Positions 22,563 through 32,565 of a stretch of 64,000 nt of DNA are shown in pieces. Origin of the DNA: Okapia johnstoni (Eukaryota; Chordata; Mammalia; Artiodactyla; Giraffidae); NCBI GenBank assembly GCA_024291935.2, contig CM044313.1, forward strand, positions 85,249,001 through 85,313,000. Reading direction: 5' to 3'. A program made the translations under genes and the position numbers. Under the pieces are notes generated by a model. That model did no database searches, had not been told where the DNA came from, and saw only the letters and a program-made list of their open reading frames with translations. Numbering within the stretch: the stretch's first letter is position 1; every line of letters begins with the position of its first letter.

Positions 22563-25500
22563 CAGTCATGCCCGACTCTTTGGGACCCCAAGAATTGCAG
22601 CACGCCAGGCCTCTCTGTCCATCACCAACTCCCGGAGTCTACCCAAACCCATTTCCATCGAGTCGGTGATGCCATCCAACCATCTCATCCTCTGTCGTCC
22701 CCTTCTCCTCCCGCCCCCAATCCTACCCAGCATTAGGGTCTTTTCCAGTGAGTCAATCCTTTGCATGAGGTGGCCAAAGTATTGGAGTTTCAGCTTCAAT
22801 CAGACCTTTCATGAACACCCAGGATTGATCTCTTTTACGATGGATTGATTGGATCTCCTTGCAGTCCAAGGGACTCTCAAGAGTCTTCTCCAACACCACA
22901 GTTCAAAAGCATCAATTCTGTGGTGCTCAGCTTTCTTCACCGTCCAACTCTCACATCCATTCATGACCACTGGAATAACCATAGCCTTGACTAGACGGAC
23001 TTTTGTTGGCAAAGTAATGTCTCTGCTTTTAAATATGCTATCTAGGTTGGCCATAACCTTCCTTCCAAGGAGTAAGCGTCTTTTAATTTCATGGCTGCAA
23101 TCACCATCAGCAGTGATTCTGGAGCCCCCAAAGACAAAGTCTGACACTGTTTCCACTGTTTCCCCATCTATTTTCCATGAAGTGATGGGACCAGATGCCA
23201 TGATCTTAGTTTTCTGAACGTTGAGCTTTAAGCCAACTTTTTCACTCTCCTCTTTCACCTTCATCAAGAGGCTCTTTAGTTCTTCTTCACTTTCTGCCAT
23301 AAGGGTGGTGTCATCCGCATATCTGAGGTTATTGATATTTCTCCCAGCAATCTTGATTCCAGCTTGTGTTTCTTCCAGCCCAGCATTTCTCATGATGTAC
23401 TCTGCATATAAGTTAAATAAGCAGGGTGACGATATACAGCCTTGACGTACTCCTTTTCCTATTTGCAACCAGTCTGTTGTTCCATGTCCAGTTCTAACTG
23501 TTGCTTCCTGACCTGCATACAGGTTTCTCAAGAGATAGGTCAGATGGTCTGGTATTCTTATCTCTTTCAGAATTTTCCACAGTTTATTGTGATCCACACA
23601 GTCAAAGGCTTTGGCATAGTCAATAAAGCAGAAATAGATGTTTTTCTGGAACTCTCTTGCTTTTTCGGTGATCCAGCGGATATTGGCAATTTGATCTCTG
23701 GTTCCTCTGCCTTTTCTAAAACCAGCTTGAACATCTGGAAGTTCACGGTTCACGTATTGCTGAAGCCTGGCTTGGAGAATTTTGAGCATTACTTTACTAG
23801 CGTGTGAGATGAGTGCAAGTGTGTGGTAGTTTGAGCATTCTTTGGCATTGCCTTTCTTTGACATTGGAATGAAAACTGACCTTTTCCAGTCCTGTGGCCA
23901 CTGCTGAGTTTTCCATATTTGCTGGCATATCGAGTGCAGCACTTTCACAGCATCACCTTTGAGGATTTGAAATAGCTCAACTAGAGTTCCATCACCTCCA
24001 CTAGCTTTGTTCGTAGTGATGCTTTCTAAGGCCCACTTGATTCACATTCCAGGATGTCTACCTCTAGGTGAGTGATCACACAATCGTGATTATCTGGGTC
24101 GTGAAGATCTTTTTTGTACAGTTCTTCTGTGTATTCTTGCCACCTCTTCTTAATATCTTCTGCTTCTGTTAGGTCCATACCATTTCTGTCCTTTATCGAG
24201 CCTATCTTTGCATGAAATGTTCCTTTGGTATCTCTAATTTTCTTGAAGAGATCTCTAGTCTTTCCCAATCTGTTGTTTTCCTCTATTTCTTTGCACTGAT
24301 TGCTGAGGAAGGCTTTCTTATCTCTCCTTGCTATTCTTTGGAACTCTGCATTCAGATGGGAATATCTTTCCTTTTCTCCTTTGCTTTTCACTTCTCTTCT
24401 CTTCCCAGCTATCTGTAAGGCCTCCTCAGATAGCCATTTTGCTTTTTTGCATTTCTTTTCCATGGGGATTTTCTTGATCCCTGTCTCCTGTACAATGTCA
24501 CGAACCTCTGTCCATAGTTCATCAGGCACTCTGTCTATCAGGTCTAGTCCCTTAAATCTATTTGTCACTTCCACTGTATACTCATAAGGGATTTGATCTA
24601 GGTCATACCTGAATGGACTAGTGGTTTTCCCTACTTTCTCCAATTTAAGTCTGAATTCGGCAATAAGCAGTTCATGATCTGAGCCACAGTCTGCTCCCGG
24701 TCTTGTTTTTGCTGACTGTATACAGCTTCTCCATCTTTGGCTGCAAAGAATATAATCAATCTGATTTCAGTGTTGACCATCTGGTGATGTCCACGTGTAG
24801 AGTCTTCTCTTGTGTAGTTGGAATAGGGTGTTTGCTATTACCAGTGCGTTCTCATGGCAAAACTCTATTAGCCTTTGCCCTGCTTCATTCTGTTACTCCA
24901 AGGCCAAACTTGCCTGTTACGCCAGGTGTTTCTTGACTTCCTACTTTTGCATTCCAGTCCCCTATAATGAAAAGGACATCTTTTTTGGGTGTTAGTTCTA
25001 GAAAGTCTTGTAGATCTTCATAGAACCGTTCAACTTCAGCTTCAACTTCAGCTTCTTCGGCGTTACTGGTCGGGGCATAGACTTGGATTACTGTGATATT
25101 GAGTGGTTTGCCTTGGAAACGAACAGAGATCATTCTATCGTTTTTGAGATTCCATCCAAGTACTGCATTTTGGACCTCTTTTGTTGACCATGATGGCTAT
25201 TCTATTTCTTCTAAGGGATTCTTGCCCACAGTAGTAGATATAATGGTCATCTGAGTTAAATTCACCCTTTCCAGTCCATCTTAGTTCGCTGATTCCTAAA
25301 ATGTCAACTTTCACTCTTGCCATCTCCTGTTTGACCACTTCCAATTTGCCTTGATTCATGGACCTAACATTCCAGGTTCCTATGCAATATTGCTCTTTAC
25401 AGCATTGGACTTTGCGTCTATCACCAGTCACACCCACAGCTGGGTATTGTTTTTGCTCAGGCTCCATCCCATCATTCTTTCTGGAGTTATTTCTCCACTG

Positions 25501-25698
25501 ATCTCCATTAGCATATTGGGCATCTACTGACCTGGGGAGTTCATCCTTCAGTGTCCTATCTTTTTGCCTTTTCATACTGTTCATGGGGTTCTCAAGGCAA
25601 GAATACCGAAGTGGTTTGCCATGCCCTTCTCCAGTGGACCACATTCTGTCAGACCTCTCCACCATGACCCATCCGTCTTGGGTGGCCCCACACGGCAT
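22563..25698 (-). pseudogene. BovB endonuclease/reverse-transcriptase ORF, disrupted
   Basis: A real ATG (25696-25698, MPCGATQDG...) opens the frame. The APE-type endonuclease part shows WNVRSMN, ISELRW, VYAPTSN, GDWNAKVG, IDYILC and SDHELL. The RTE reverse transcriptase shows FIDYAKAFDCVDHNKL (motif A), GVRQGC-SSPCLFNLY (motif B), RYADDTTLMAESEEELK (catalytic YADD) and the WCWRRLLRVPW C-terminal block. Lesions I can place: one extra base near 25172-25176, one extra base near 24892-24896, a TGA at 24767-24769 where other copies suggest CGA, one base missing near 24040, and small indels near 22800-22812. A 12-bp in-frame duplication near 25030-25053 adds an extra EAEV. The longest intact piece (22809-23948, 379 residues) covers the core reverse transcriptase. 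Confidence 0.93.
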
Positions 25699-25855
25699 GG
25701 CTTAGTTTCATTGATATAGACAAGGCTGTGGTCCCTGTGATCAGATTAGCCAGATTTCTGTAATTTTAGTTTCAGTGTGTCTGCCCTCTGATGCCCTCTC
25801 GCAACACTTACCGTCTTACTTGGGTTTCTCTTACCTTGGGACTTGGGTAATTCCT
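25699..25855 (-). other. BovB unique 5' leader
   Basis: Non-repetitive sequence between the start codon and the tandem array. On the minus strand it carries AGAGAAACCCAAGTAAGACG and GCGAGAGGGCATCAGAGGGC, which I recognise as BovB 5' UTR text. It links the coding region to the GC-rich array as parts of one element. Confidence 0.75.
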
Positions 25856-27000
25856 CTCGCCGCCGCCCCCGCCCCCGGCCCCCCCCGCCCGGCTAGCCCC
25901 TGTCGGCCGCCACCCCCGGCCCCTGGCCCGGCCTAGCCCCTGTCGGCCGTCGCCCCCGGCCGCCGGCGGCCCCGGGCTCCGGCCCCCGCCTAGCCCCTGT
26001 CGGCCGCTGCCCCCGGGCCCCGGCCTGGCCCAGCCCCTGTCGGCTGTCGCCCCCGCCCCCCGCCCCCCCGCCCCCGCCTAGCCCCTGTCGGCCGTCGCCC
26101 CCGGCCCCCGGCCCCGCCTAGCCCCTGCTGGCCGTCGCCCCCCGGCCTCCGGCCCCGCCTAGCCCCTATCGGCCGTCGCCCCCGGCCCCCGGCCCCGCCT
26201 AGCCCCTGTCGGCCGCCGCCCCCCGGGCCCCCGGGCCCCCGGGCCGGCCTAGCCCCTGCCGGCCGTCGCCCCCGGCCCCGGCCCCGCCTAGCCCCCCGGC
26301 CGTCGCCCCCGGCCCCCGGCCCCCGGCCCCCGGCCCCAGGGCCCCCGGCCCCGCCTAGCCCCTGTTGGCCGTCGCCCCCGGTCCCCGCCCCCCGCCCCCC
26401 CCAGCCCCTGTCGGCGGCCACCGCTCCGGGCCCCCGGGCCGGCCTAGCCCCTGTCGGCCGTCGCCCCCGGCCCCCGGCCCCGCCTAGCCCCTGTCGGCCG
26501 GGCCCCCGGCCTCCGGGCCCCGCCTAGCCCCTGTCGGCCGTCGCCCCCGGCCCCCGGGCCCCGGCCCCCGGCCCCCGGCCCCCGCCTAGCCCCTGTCGGC
26601 CGTCGCCCCCGGGCCCCCGGCCCCCGGCCCCCGGCCCCCGGGCCCTGGCCCGGCCTAGCCCCTGTCGGCCGCCGCCCCCGGCCCCCGGGCCCCGGCCCGG
26701 CCTACCCTGTCGGCCGCCGCCCCCCGACCCCCCGGGCCCCGGCCCGGCCTAGGCCCTGTCGGCCGCCGCCCCCGACCCCCGGGCCCCGGCCCGGCCTAGG
26801 CCCTGTCAGCCGCCGCCCCCGGCCCGGCCTAGGCCCTGTCAGCCGCCGCCCCCGGCCCGGCCTAGGCCCTGTCGGCCGCCGCCCCCGGCCCCCGGCCCCC
26901 GGCCCGGCCTAGCCCCTGCCGGCCGTCGCCCCCGGCCCCCGGCCCGGCCTAGGCCCTGTCGGCCGCCGCCCCCGGCCCCCGACCCCCGGCCCAGCCTAGC
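25856..27000 (-). repeat. GC-rich inner minisatellite (about 24-25 units)
   Basis: On the plus strand a core CCTAGCCCCTGTCGGCCG recurs about 24-25 times, separated by variable CCCCCGG-type spacers. Units are about 32-70 bases. Variants at the core (CTATCGG, TGTTGGCC, GTCAGCC) look like CpG decay. Many CpGs remain. On the minus strand (element sense) the core reads CGGCCGACAGGGGCTAGG, similar to the CGGCCGAGAGGAGCTA motif I remember from BovB 5' UTRs. Minus-strand G-runs are dense. Open frames across it (for example 25990-26421) are glycine/arginine-rich artefacts. Confidence 0.9.
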
Positions 27001-27222
27001 TCTTCTTGGCCACGCTCCTGCGCCGAGCCGTCGCAGCCGCCTCGCTCCTGCGCCGAGACGTCGCAGCGCCTCGCTCCTGCGCCCAGCCGTCGCAGCCGCC
27101 TCGCTCCTGCGCCCAGCCGTCGCAGCAGCCGCCTCGCTCCTGCGCCCAGCCGTCGCAGCCCGCCTCGCTCCTGCGCCAGCCAGCCGTCGCTCCTGCGCCC
27201 AGCCGTCGCAGCCGCCTCGCTT
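27001..27222 (-). repeat. GC-rich outer minisatellite (about 7 units)
   Basis: The block CGCTCCTGCGCC recurs seven times with CAGCCGTCGCAGCCGCCT between, a period of roughly 22-34 bases. In element sense it reads GGCTGCGACGGCTGGGCGC, close to the CTGCGACGGCGCAGGA motif I remember from BovB 5' UTRs. It ends two bases before the right TSD, so it forms the extreme 5' end of the BovB. Confidence 0.9.
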
Positions 27223-27234
27223 CGGTATGCTATT

Positions 27235-27615
27235 AAATTATGGCAAAACATTCTAACCTAGAGATCTAAGGAAGATATATGGAATCAAACATTATTAAAA
27301 GTAAGCAAACCATTTTGTGGTTGATCTTGAGAAGTAGGATAGACTTCAGAGATGAAGTATTCAGTTCCACCTCAGGATTCTTGTAAGTTAAATTATATGT
27401 TCTATATTACGTTATAATAGGCCCTCTCATATGCTCTTAGATACAGCCTATACTCATTATTCTCTTTTTGAGAATGTGCCTACTCGCTAAAATGTATTTG
27501 TAAACCAAAATCAATACATGCACTCTTTTCCTGGTCATTGGTGGATACAGGTAGAGTAGGTGAGTCACCTGACATATACTTTTTCAGCTTAGTTCCAACT
27601 AGACAATGTTCTGCC
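27235..27615. other. Unassigned AT-rich sequence
   Basis: The sequence changes abruptly from the GC-rich array to ordinary AT-rich DNA right after the TSD. No repeat is recognised. Confidence 0.5.
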
Positions 27616-28065
27616 TTCTTGAATCAACCCTCATACTATAAGCAAGTATCCTTTTTGTGGTCTATTTAATACCATATTGCTTTTGCATCATTTTGTTTCT
27701 GTGGTGACTTTACTGTTTAACATAGCTCTAAGTATATTGTAGACATGCAGTCTAGAGTTTGCAGGCACAAGATGTGGTATGCATTATGGAGAAAATATAC
27801 TTTGTTAGATTAGCTTTGTTAAGGTACATGCTATGGTGCTTTTGGCTGTGAGTTCACTGTTTATAAATCAATGATACACATTAAATAAGATGTCTTTAAA
27901 GAGGAACACATGTAAAACAAGGTTATGTACTTAATGATTGACTAAAATGTTCAGGTTAGAAGTTACAGAAACCTAATCCTCATTTTCCCTAGAAGCAAAG
28001 GTTAATTATTTACTAATTCAGTGTTTGCAGTGACATTCTAGAACATTACTACTGTGCATAAGTGG
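27616..28065 (+). mobile_element. Ancient interspersed repeat, probably a DNA-transposon relic
   Basis: Phrases such as ACATGCAGTCTAGAGTTTGC, GTGGTATGCATTATGGAGAA and AATTCAGTGTTTGCAGTGAC match a pan-mammalian repeat I recall, but I cannot name its family with certainty. A non-autonomous DNA transposon is the best guess. The orientation is also a guess. Confidence 0.35.
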
Positions 28066-28569
28066 AATAAACTATGCATGTGATATAATATGTCATATGT
28101 AGAGTAACAATAGCAAGCACATTATAAATTACATATAAGCTTTTGCTACTAATTGCTTTCGCTAATAATTGTAATTTTTATTTCTTGTGTCAAATTGAGT
28201 GGGGCTTCGTTGTGGCCGGTGTTTGTATGTTGGCATTCTACAACAGACTTTTACCTAAATAGAGGAAATAGCGGATGGACAGAGGAGACTCTAAGATCCC
28301 ATGTATGAAAGAGAACAAACCACATAGGCAGGACTGAGTCTAATCAAAAGGGGGAAAGAATGGGACTGCAAAGGAAACATATATCAATGTCTTCAATGGA
28401 TTAACTTAATCATCAATTCATATGTGAGAGTAAACAGCAAGGAATGCCAAACGCATAGTGAGAACAAACAACACACAAAACAAAGAGTATGATGAATAAA
28501 CTGATCAAGGTACTCTAGATAAAATAACAATAAATTAGGACAAAAAGAATTTTTTAAAAAAGTGCTTGA
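28066..28569. other. Unassigned AT-rich sequence
   Basis: No gene or recognisable repeat. Confidence 0.5.
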
Positions 28570-29080
28570 AAGATAAGTTCTGGGAGGTAATGTACAGAAT
28601 GGTGACAGAGTTGACAATACTGTATAGTATATTTGAAAGGCTAAGTGGCTAAGAGAGTAGAATTTAAAAATTTTCCTGACAAAAAGAATTATAATTATGT
28701 GAGGTCTTCCCTGGTGGCTCAGTGGCAAAGAACCTACCTTCAATGCAAGAAACCCCGTTTTGATCCCTCGGTCAGGAAGATCCCCTGGAGAATGAAATAG
28801 CAATCCACTCCAGTATTCTTGGCTAGAAAACCCCATGGACAGAGGAGCCTGGCAGGCTACAATCTTGGGGGTCTCAAAGAGTTGGACATGACTTAGCACT
28901 TTGTTGGACACACAAGCACAAGGTAACAGATGTCAACTAAACTTGTAGTGATTGTTTTGCAATATATGCATACATAAAATCATTATGTATCAATATAAAA
29001 TCAATATAAAATCATTATATTGCACACCTTCAACTAATATAATGTTACATGTCAAGTATATCTCAATAAAAAGAGAAAAA
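28570..29080 (+). mobile_element. L1M 3' end, split by a SINE
   Basis: Left part: AGTTCTGGGAGGTAATGTAC, GACAATACTGTATAGTATAT, CTAAGAGAGTAGAATTTAAA. Right part after the SINE: TGTCAACTAAACTTGTAGTG, ATTGCACACCTTCAACTAAT, TCAATAAAAAGAGAAAAAAG. This is the familiar order of L1M 3' UTR landmarks. Confidence 0.85.
28703..28920 (+). mobile_element. Bov-tA SINE nested in L1M
   Basis: Near full length: GTCTTCCCTGGTGGCTCAG, B-box-like GTTTTGATCCC, tail GTTGGACATGACTTAGCAC and a CA-rich end. It interrupts L1M 3' UTR text on both sides. Confidence 0.94.
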
Positions 29081-29221
29081 AGTGGTTGAGATGATGCTGA
29101 TTATGTTGGTGATGAGAAAAACAATAATACTAAGACACATATTAAGAGAAATATGAAAAAGTTTTGTACTATTAAAGAAAAGAAGAAGAATACTAGGAAA
29201 TATGAACACTAGAAAACAAGA

Positions 29222-30266
29222 TGCTAGTAAAGTAATGCTCAAAATTCTCCAAGCCAGGCTTCAGCAATACGTGAACCGTGAACTTCCAGATGTTCAAGCT
29301 GGTTTTAGAAAAGGCAGAGGAACCAGAGATCAAACTGCCAATATCTGCTGGAGCATCAAAAAAGCAAGCGAGTTCCAGAAAAACATCTATTTCTGCTTTA
29401 TTGACTATGCCAAAGCCTTTGACTGTGTGGATCACAATAAACTGTGGAAAATTCTGAAAGAGATGGGAATACCAGACCATCTGACGTGTCTCTTGAGAAA
29501 CCTGTATGCAGATCAGGAAGCAACAGTTAGAACTGGACATGGAATAACAGACTAGTTCCAAATAGGGAAAGGAGTATGTCAAGGCTGTATATTGTCACCC
29601 TGCTTATTTAACTTATATGCAGAGTACATCATGAGAAATACTGGGCTGGAAGAAACACAAGCTGGAATCAAGATATCCGGGAGAAATATCAATAACCTCA
29701 GATATGCGGATGACACCACCCTTATGGCAGAAAGTGAAGAAGAACTAAAGAGCCTCTTGATGAAGGTGAAAGAGGAGAGTGAAAAAGTTGGCTTAAAGCT
29801 CAGCGTTCAGAAAACTAAGATCATGGCATCTGGTCCCATCACTTCATGGGAAATAGATGGGGAAACAGTGGAAACAGTGTCAGACTTTATTTTTTGTGGC
29901 TCCAGAATCACTGCTGATGGTGATTGCAGCCATGAAATTAAAAGACGCTTACTCCTTGGAAGGAAGGTTATGGCCAACCTAGATAGCATATTTAAAAGCA
30001 GAGACATTACTTTGCCAACAAAAGTCCGTCTAGTCAAGGCTATGGTTATTCCAGTGGTCATGAATGGATGTGAGAGTTGGACGGTGAAGAAAGCTGAGTG
30101 CCGCAGAATTGATGCTTTTGAACTGTGGTGTTGGAGAAGACTCTTGAGAGTCCCTTGGACTGCAAGGAGATCCAAACAATCCATCCTAAAGGAGATCAAT
30201 CCTGGATGTTCATTGAAAGGACTGATGTTGAAGCTGAAACTCCAATACTTTGGCCACCTCATGTGA
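29222..30266 (+). pseudogene. BovB reverse-transcriptase frame, one internal stop
   Basis: One frame stays open from the truncation point to 30266 except for a TAG at 29553-29555. Two open halves (117 and 224 residues) result. The first has FIDYAKAFDCVDHNKLWKIL (motif A). The second has GC-LSPCLFNLYAEYIMRN, RYADDTTLMAESEEELKSL (catalytic YADD) and WCWRRLLRVPWTARRS. The frame ends at ATG-TGA, where other copies read ATG-CGA, so the terminal segment is out of reach. The N-terminal endonuclease is missing, so no function is expected. Confidence 0.92.
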
Positions 30267-30490
30267 AGAGTTGACTCACTGGAAAAGACCCTAATTCTGG
30301 GTAGGATTGGGGGCAGGAGGAGGAGGGGACGACAGAGGATGAGATGGTTGGATGGCATCACCGACTCGATGGACATGGGTTTGGGTAGACTCCGGGAGTT
30401 GGTGATGGACAGAGAGGCCTTGCTTGCTGCAATTCATGGGGTCGCAGAGTCGGGCATGACTGAGTGACTGAACTGAACTGAACTGAACTG
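29222..30490 (+). mobile_element. BovB LINE, 5'-truncated (1.27 kb) with TSD
   Basis: It starts at GCTAGTAAAGTAATGCTC within the reverse transcriptase and ends in the GAACTGAACTGAACTGAACTG tail. A perfect 11-bp TSD, AGAAAACAAGA, is at 29211-29221 and 30491-30501. By its open frame it is one of the youngest-looking BovB copies here. Confidence 0.96.
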
Positions 30491-30744
30491 AGAAAACAAG
30501 AATCTCTTTAAAATAAAAAAAAAATATGATTTCAAAAATATAACAAATGTGTAGAAGGGATATAAATTAAAATCCATGAAATCATCTTCTTGCCAAAAAG
30601 TAAACTGAATGAGAAGATATGGAATGTATAAAAGCTAATGCTCACAAAAATATATGGAATTAGATACATAATTCCTATAACAGGTATTACAGAAGGAGAC
30701 TATAGAAGGTAAACAATAAATCAACAGATAATCGAAATTTCAGG

Positions 30745-31258
30745 GGCCCTATTGCTTTTTGGAAGAAAAGCTATGACAAACCTAGTCAGTGTATTAAAAA
30801 GCAGAGACATCACTTTGCTGACAAAGGTCCATAAAATCAAACAGATCTGAGAACTGGACCAAAAAGAAGGCTGAACAGCAAGGAGTTGATGCTTTCCAAC
30901 TATGGTGCTGGAGAAGACTCTTGAGACTCCCTTGGACAAGCAAGGAGATCAAATCAGTCAATCCAAAAGGAAATCAACCCTGAATATTCATTGGAAGGAC
31001 TGATGTTGAAGCTGAAGCTCCAATACTTTGGCCACCTAATGTGAAGAGCCGACTCAGTGAAAAAGATCCTGATGCTAGGAAAGATTGAGAACAGGAGGAG
31101 AAGGGGACAACAGAGGATAAGATGACTGGATGGCATGACTGACTCAGTGGACATGAGTTTGAGCAACTGTGGGAGATAGTGAAGACAGGGAAATCTGGTG
31201 TGCTGCAGTCCATAGGGTTGCAAAGAAATGGACATGTCTTAGCTACTGAACAACAGCA
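30745..31258 (+). mobile_element. BovB 3' portion, older type
   Basis: Begins around GAAGAAAAGCTATGACAAAC and ends with ATGTCTTAGCTACTGAACAACAGC. A gap near 30830-30850 removes part of the GCESW block. The AATCAACCCTGAATATTC text is the older subtype signature. Confidence 0.9.
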
Positions 31259-31329
31259 AATACCAGAATGCTATTATGAATTTCAGTGGAGGGAAGACCA
31301 AAAAATAAGTAGGTATGACCATGATTCCC

Positions 31330-31600
31330 CAGTGACCCAGTGTGCAAGCTTTAGTTGTGTCCAACTCTTTGTTGTACCATAGCCCTAAGTACTGTAGCCT
31401 ACCAGACTCCTCTGTGGAATTCTCCAAGCAAGAATCCTGGAGTAGGTTGCCATTTCCTTCTCCAGGGGATCTTCCCAACCCAGGAATCAAACTCATGTCT
31501 CTATACATTGGCAGGCAGATTCTTTACTACTACAGATTCTTTACTACTGACTATTGTCAATATTACTGTCAATACTGACTATTCTTTACCTGAGTCATCT
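31330..31600 (-). mobile_element. Bov-tA SINE with internal duplication
   Basis: Minus-strand copy. After GGCAGGCAGATTCTTTACTA the CAGATTCTTTACTACT block is repeated and a TATTACTGTCAATACTG-type stretch intervenes before the head complement GAGTCATCTGGGATACC. Confidence 0.85.
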
Positions 31601-32177
31601 GGGATACCATACTGGATTTTAAATTGCAAAATTTTAGTGGAAAAACTTTTTATAGCTGAAGTTCAGTACGTAGAAAAATAATCAAGTGTAAGGCTAACTA
31701 AAAAAATCTGTAAAATGTATACAGTGGTACGAAGATATTATGTAAGTGTGGTGTCAAGCTCAAAAAAATTAAAAACAAAAGGATAAAATTTCAGAAAAAT
31801 TGAAATTAATTAAAAAAATACAACTGAAAGGAATATGAGGTTGATTCTTGTGCCATATGTCAAGAAATAATTTTGTTCAAATTCCAACAGAAATCTGTCC
31901 AACTCCAAGAACATCATCTTCAAGAATAAAGTGGATTTTTTTATTTCAATAAAAGGAATAAAAAGTTATGTAATTATCATACAACAATTAATTAAGATGA
32001 AATTGAGAGGACAACTAATTTCAAAAAAGGCAAGCTATTATTATCCAAATAGAAAATTAAACATTTGGCATGGATGCAAATATATTAATGAATAAATATA
32101 GGCAACCAAATGAATAAATAAAAGCATAAACTATGAGGCAAGAAAGATAAGTATTGGTACAGAAAATTAAAACCTCT
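31601..32177. other. Unassigned AT-rich sequence
   Basis: No gene or repeat I can name. Confidence 0.5.
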
Positions 32178-32188
32178 ATCTTTCATAG

Positions 32189-32326
32189 GGAGAAGGCAGT
32201 GGCACCCCACTCCAGTACTCTTGCCTGGAGAATCCCAGGGATGGCGGAGCCTGGTGGGCTGCCGTCTATGGGGTTGCACAGAGTCGGACACGACTGAAGA
32301 GACTTAGCAGCAGCAGCAGCAGCAGC
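32189..32326 (+). mobile_element. Bov-tA SINE body with (CAG)n tail and TSD
   Basis: It lacks the tRNA-like head and begins GGAGAAGGCAGTGGCACCCC. The tail ends in a GCA/CAG trinucleotide run at 32307-32326. A perfect 11-bp TSD, ATCTTTCATAG, is at 32178-32188 and 32327-32337. Confidence 0.96.
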
Positions 32327-32404
32327 ATCTTTCATAGAGGAGTCAACATTTTCATGGTTATCAAATAAAAACACTATAACATTATTATATTGCAATAATA
32401 CTAC

Positions 32405-32555
32405 TAAATATTAGGACATGTTTTATATAAGATTGTTGCTCCCAAAACTCTATGCTGAAATTCTAATCCCAAGTACATCAGAATGTGACTATATTTAAAG
32501 AAAAAGGCCTTTATGGTGGTAATTACTTAATATGAGGTTTTTAGGGTAGACCCTA
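32405..32555 (+). mobile_element. MaLR-type LTR, left part (split by SINE)
   Basis: ATGCTGAAATTCTAATCCCA, CAGAATGTGACTATATTTA and GGTAGACCCTAATCCAGTAT are the left-hand landmarks of an old MaLR LTR. It continues after the SINE at 32566-32761. Confidence 0.75.
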
Positions 32556-32565
32556 ATCCAGTATG

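Larger units (their letters stand above)
22545..27224 (-). mobile_element. Full-length BovB LINE with expanded 5' tandem array
   Basis: The element reads on the minus strand from 27224 to 22545: a two-tier GC-rich tandem array (27222-25856), a unique 5' leader (25855-25699), a single long coding region (25698 to about 22563) and the pentameric (TTCAG)n tail complement at the left end. A 10-bp TSD, GTATGCTATT, lies at 22535-22544 and 27225-27234. This places the array inside the inserted unit. The length is 4,680 bp, against a usual full-length BovB of a little over 3 kb as I remember it; the array accounts for the excess. The coding region has at least five lesions, so it is not autonomous now. 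Confidence 0.9.

Noticed and set aside
22486..22848. Overlapping plus-strand frames (70-120 residues) at the BovB 3' end
   Set aside because: They are antisense to the C-terminal BovB coding region, and identical frames recur at 53952, 17738 and 63181.
23221..23807. Open frames on the strand opposite the full-length BovB (74 and 121 residues), and similar ones at 29807-30376 and 63181-63750
   Set aside because: They are antisense shadows of the BovB reverse-transcriptase frame and recur at the same place in every copy.
25990..26421. 143-residue glycine/arginine-rich open frame on the minus strand
   Set aside because: It lies wholly in the GC-rich tandem array. Its composition follows the repeat units, and stops are rare there only because the DNA is almost free of A and T.
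25856..27222. CRISPR array
   Set aside because: Units are contiguous and degenerate without unique spacers of constant length, and the host is a mammal.
26949..27251. 100-residue open frame on the minus strand, and the 27006-27236 frame on the plus strand
   Set aside because: Both are repeat translations (RRLGAGARR, CAQPSQP units) of the outer minisatellite and run across the BovB TSD into unrelated DNA.
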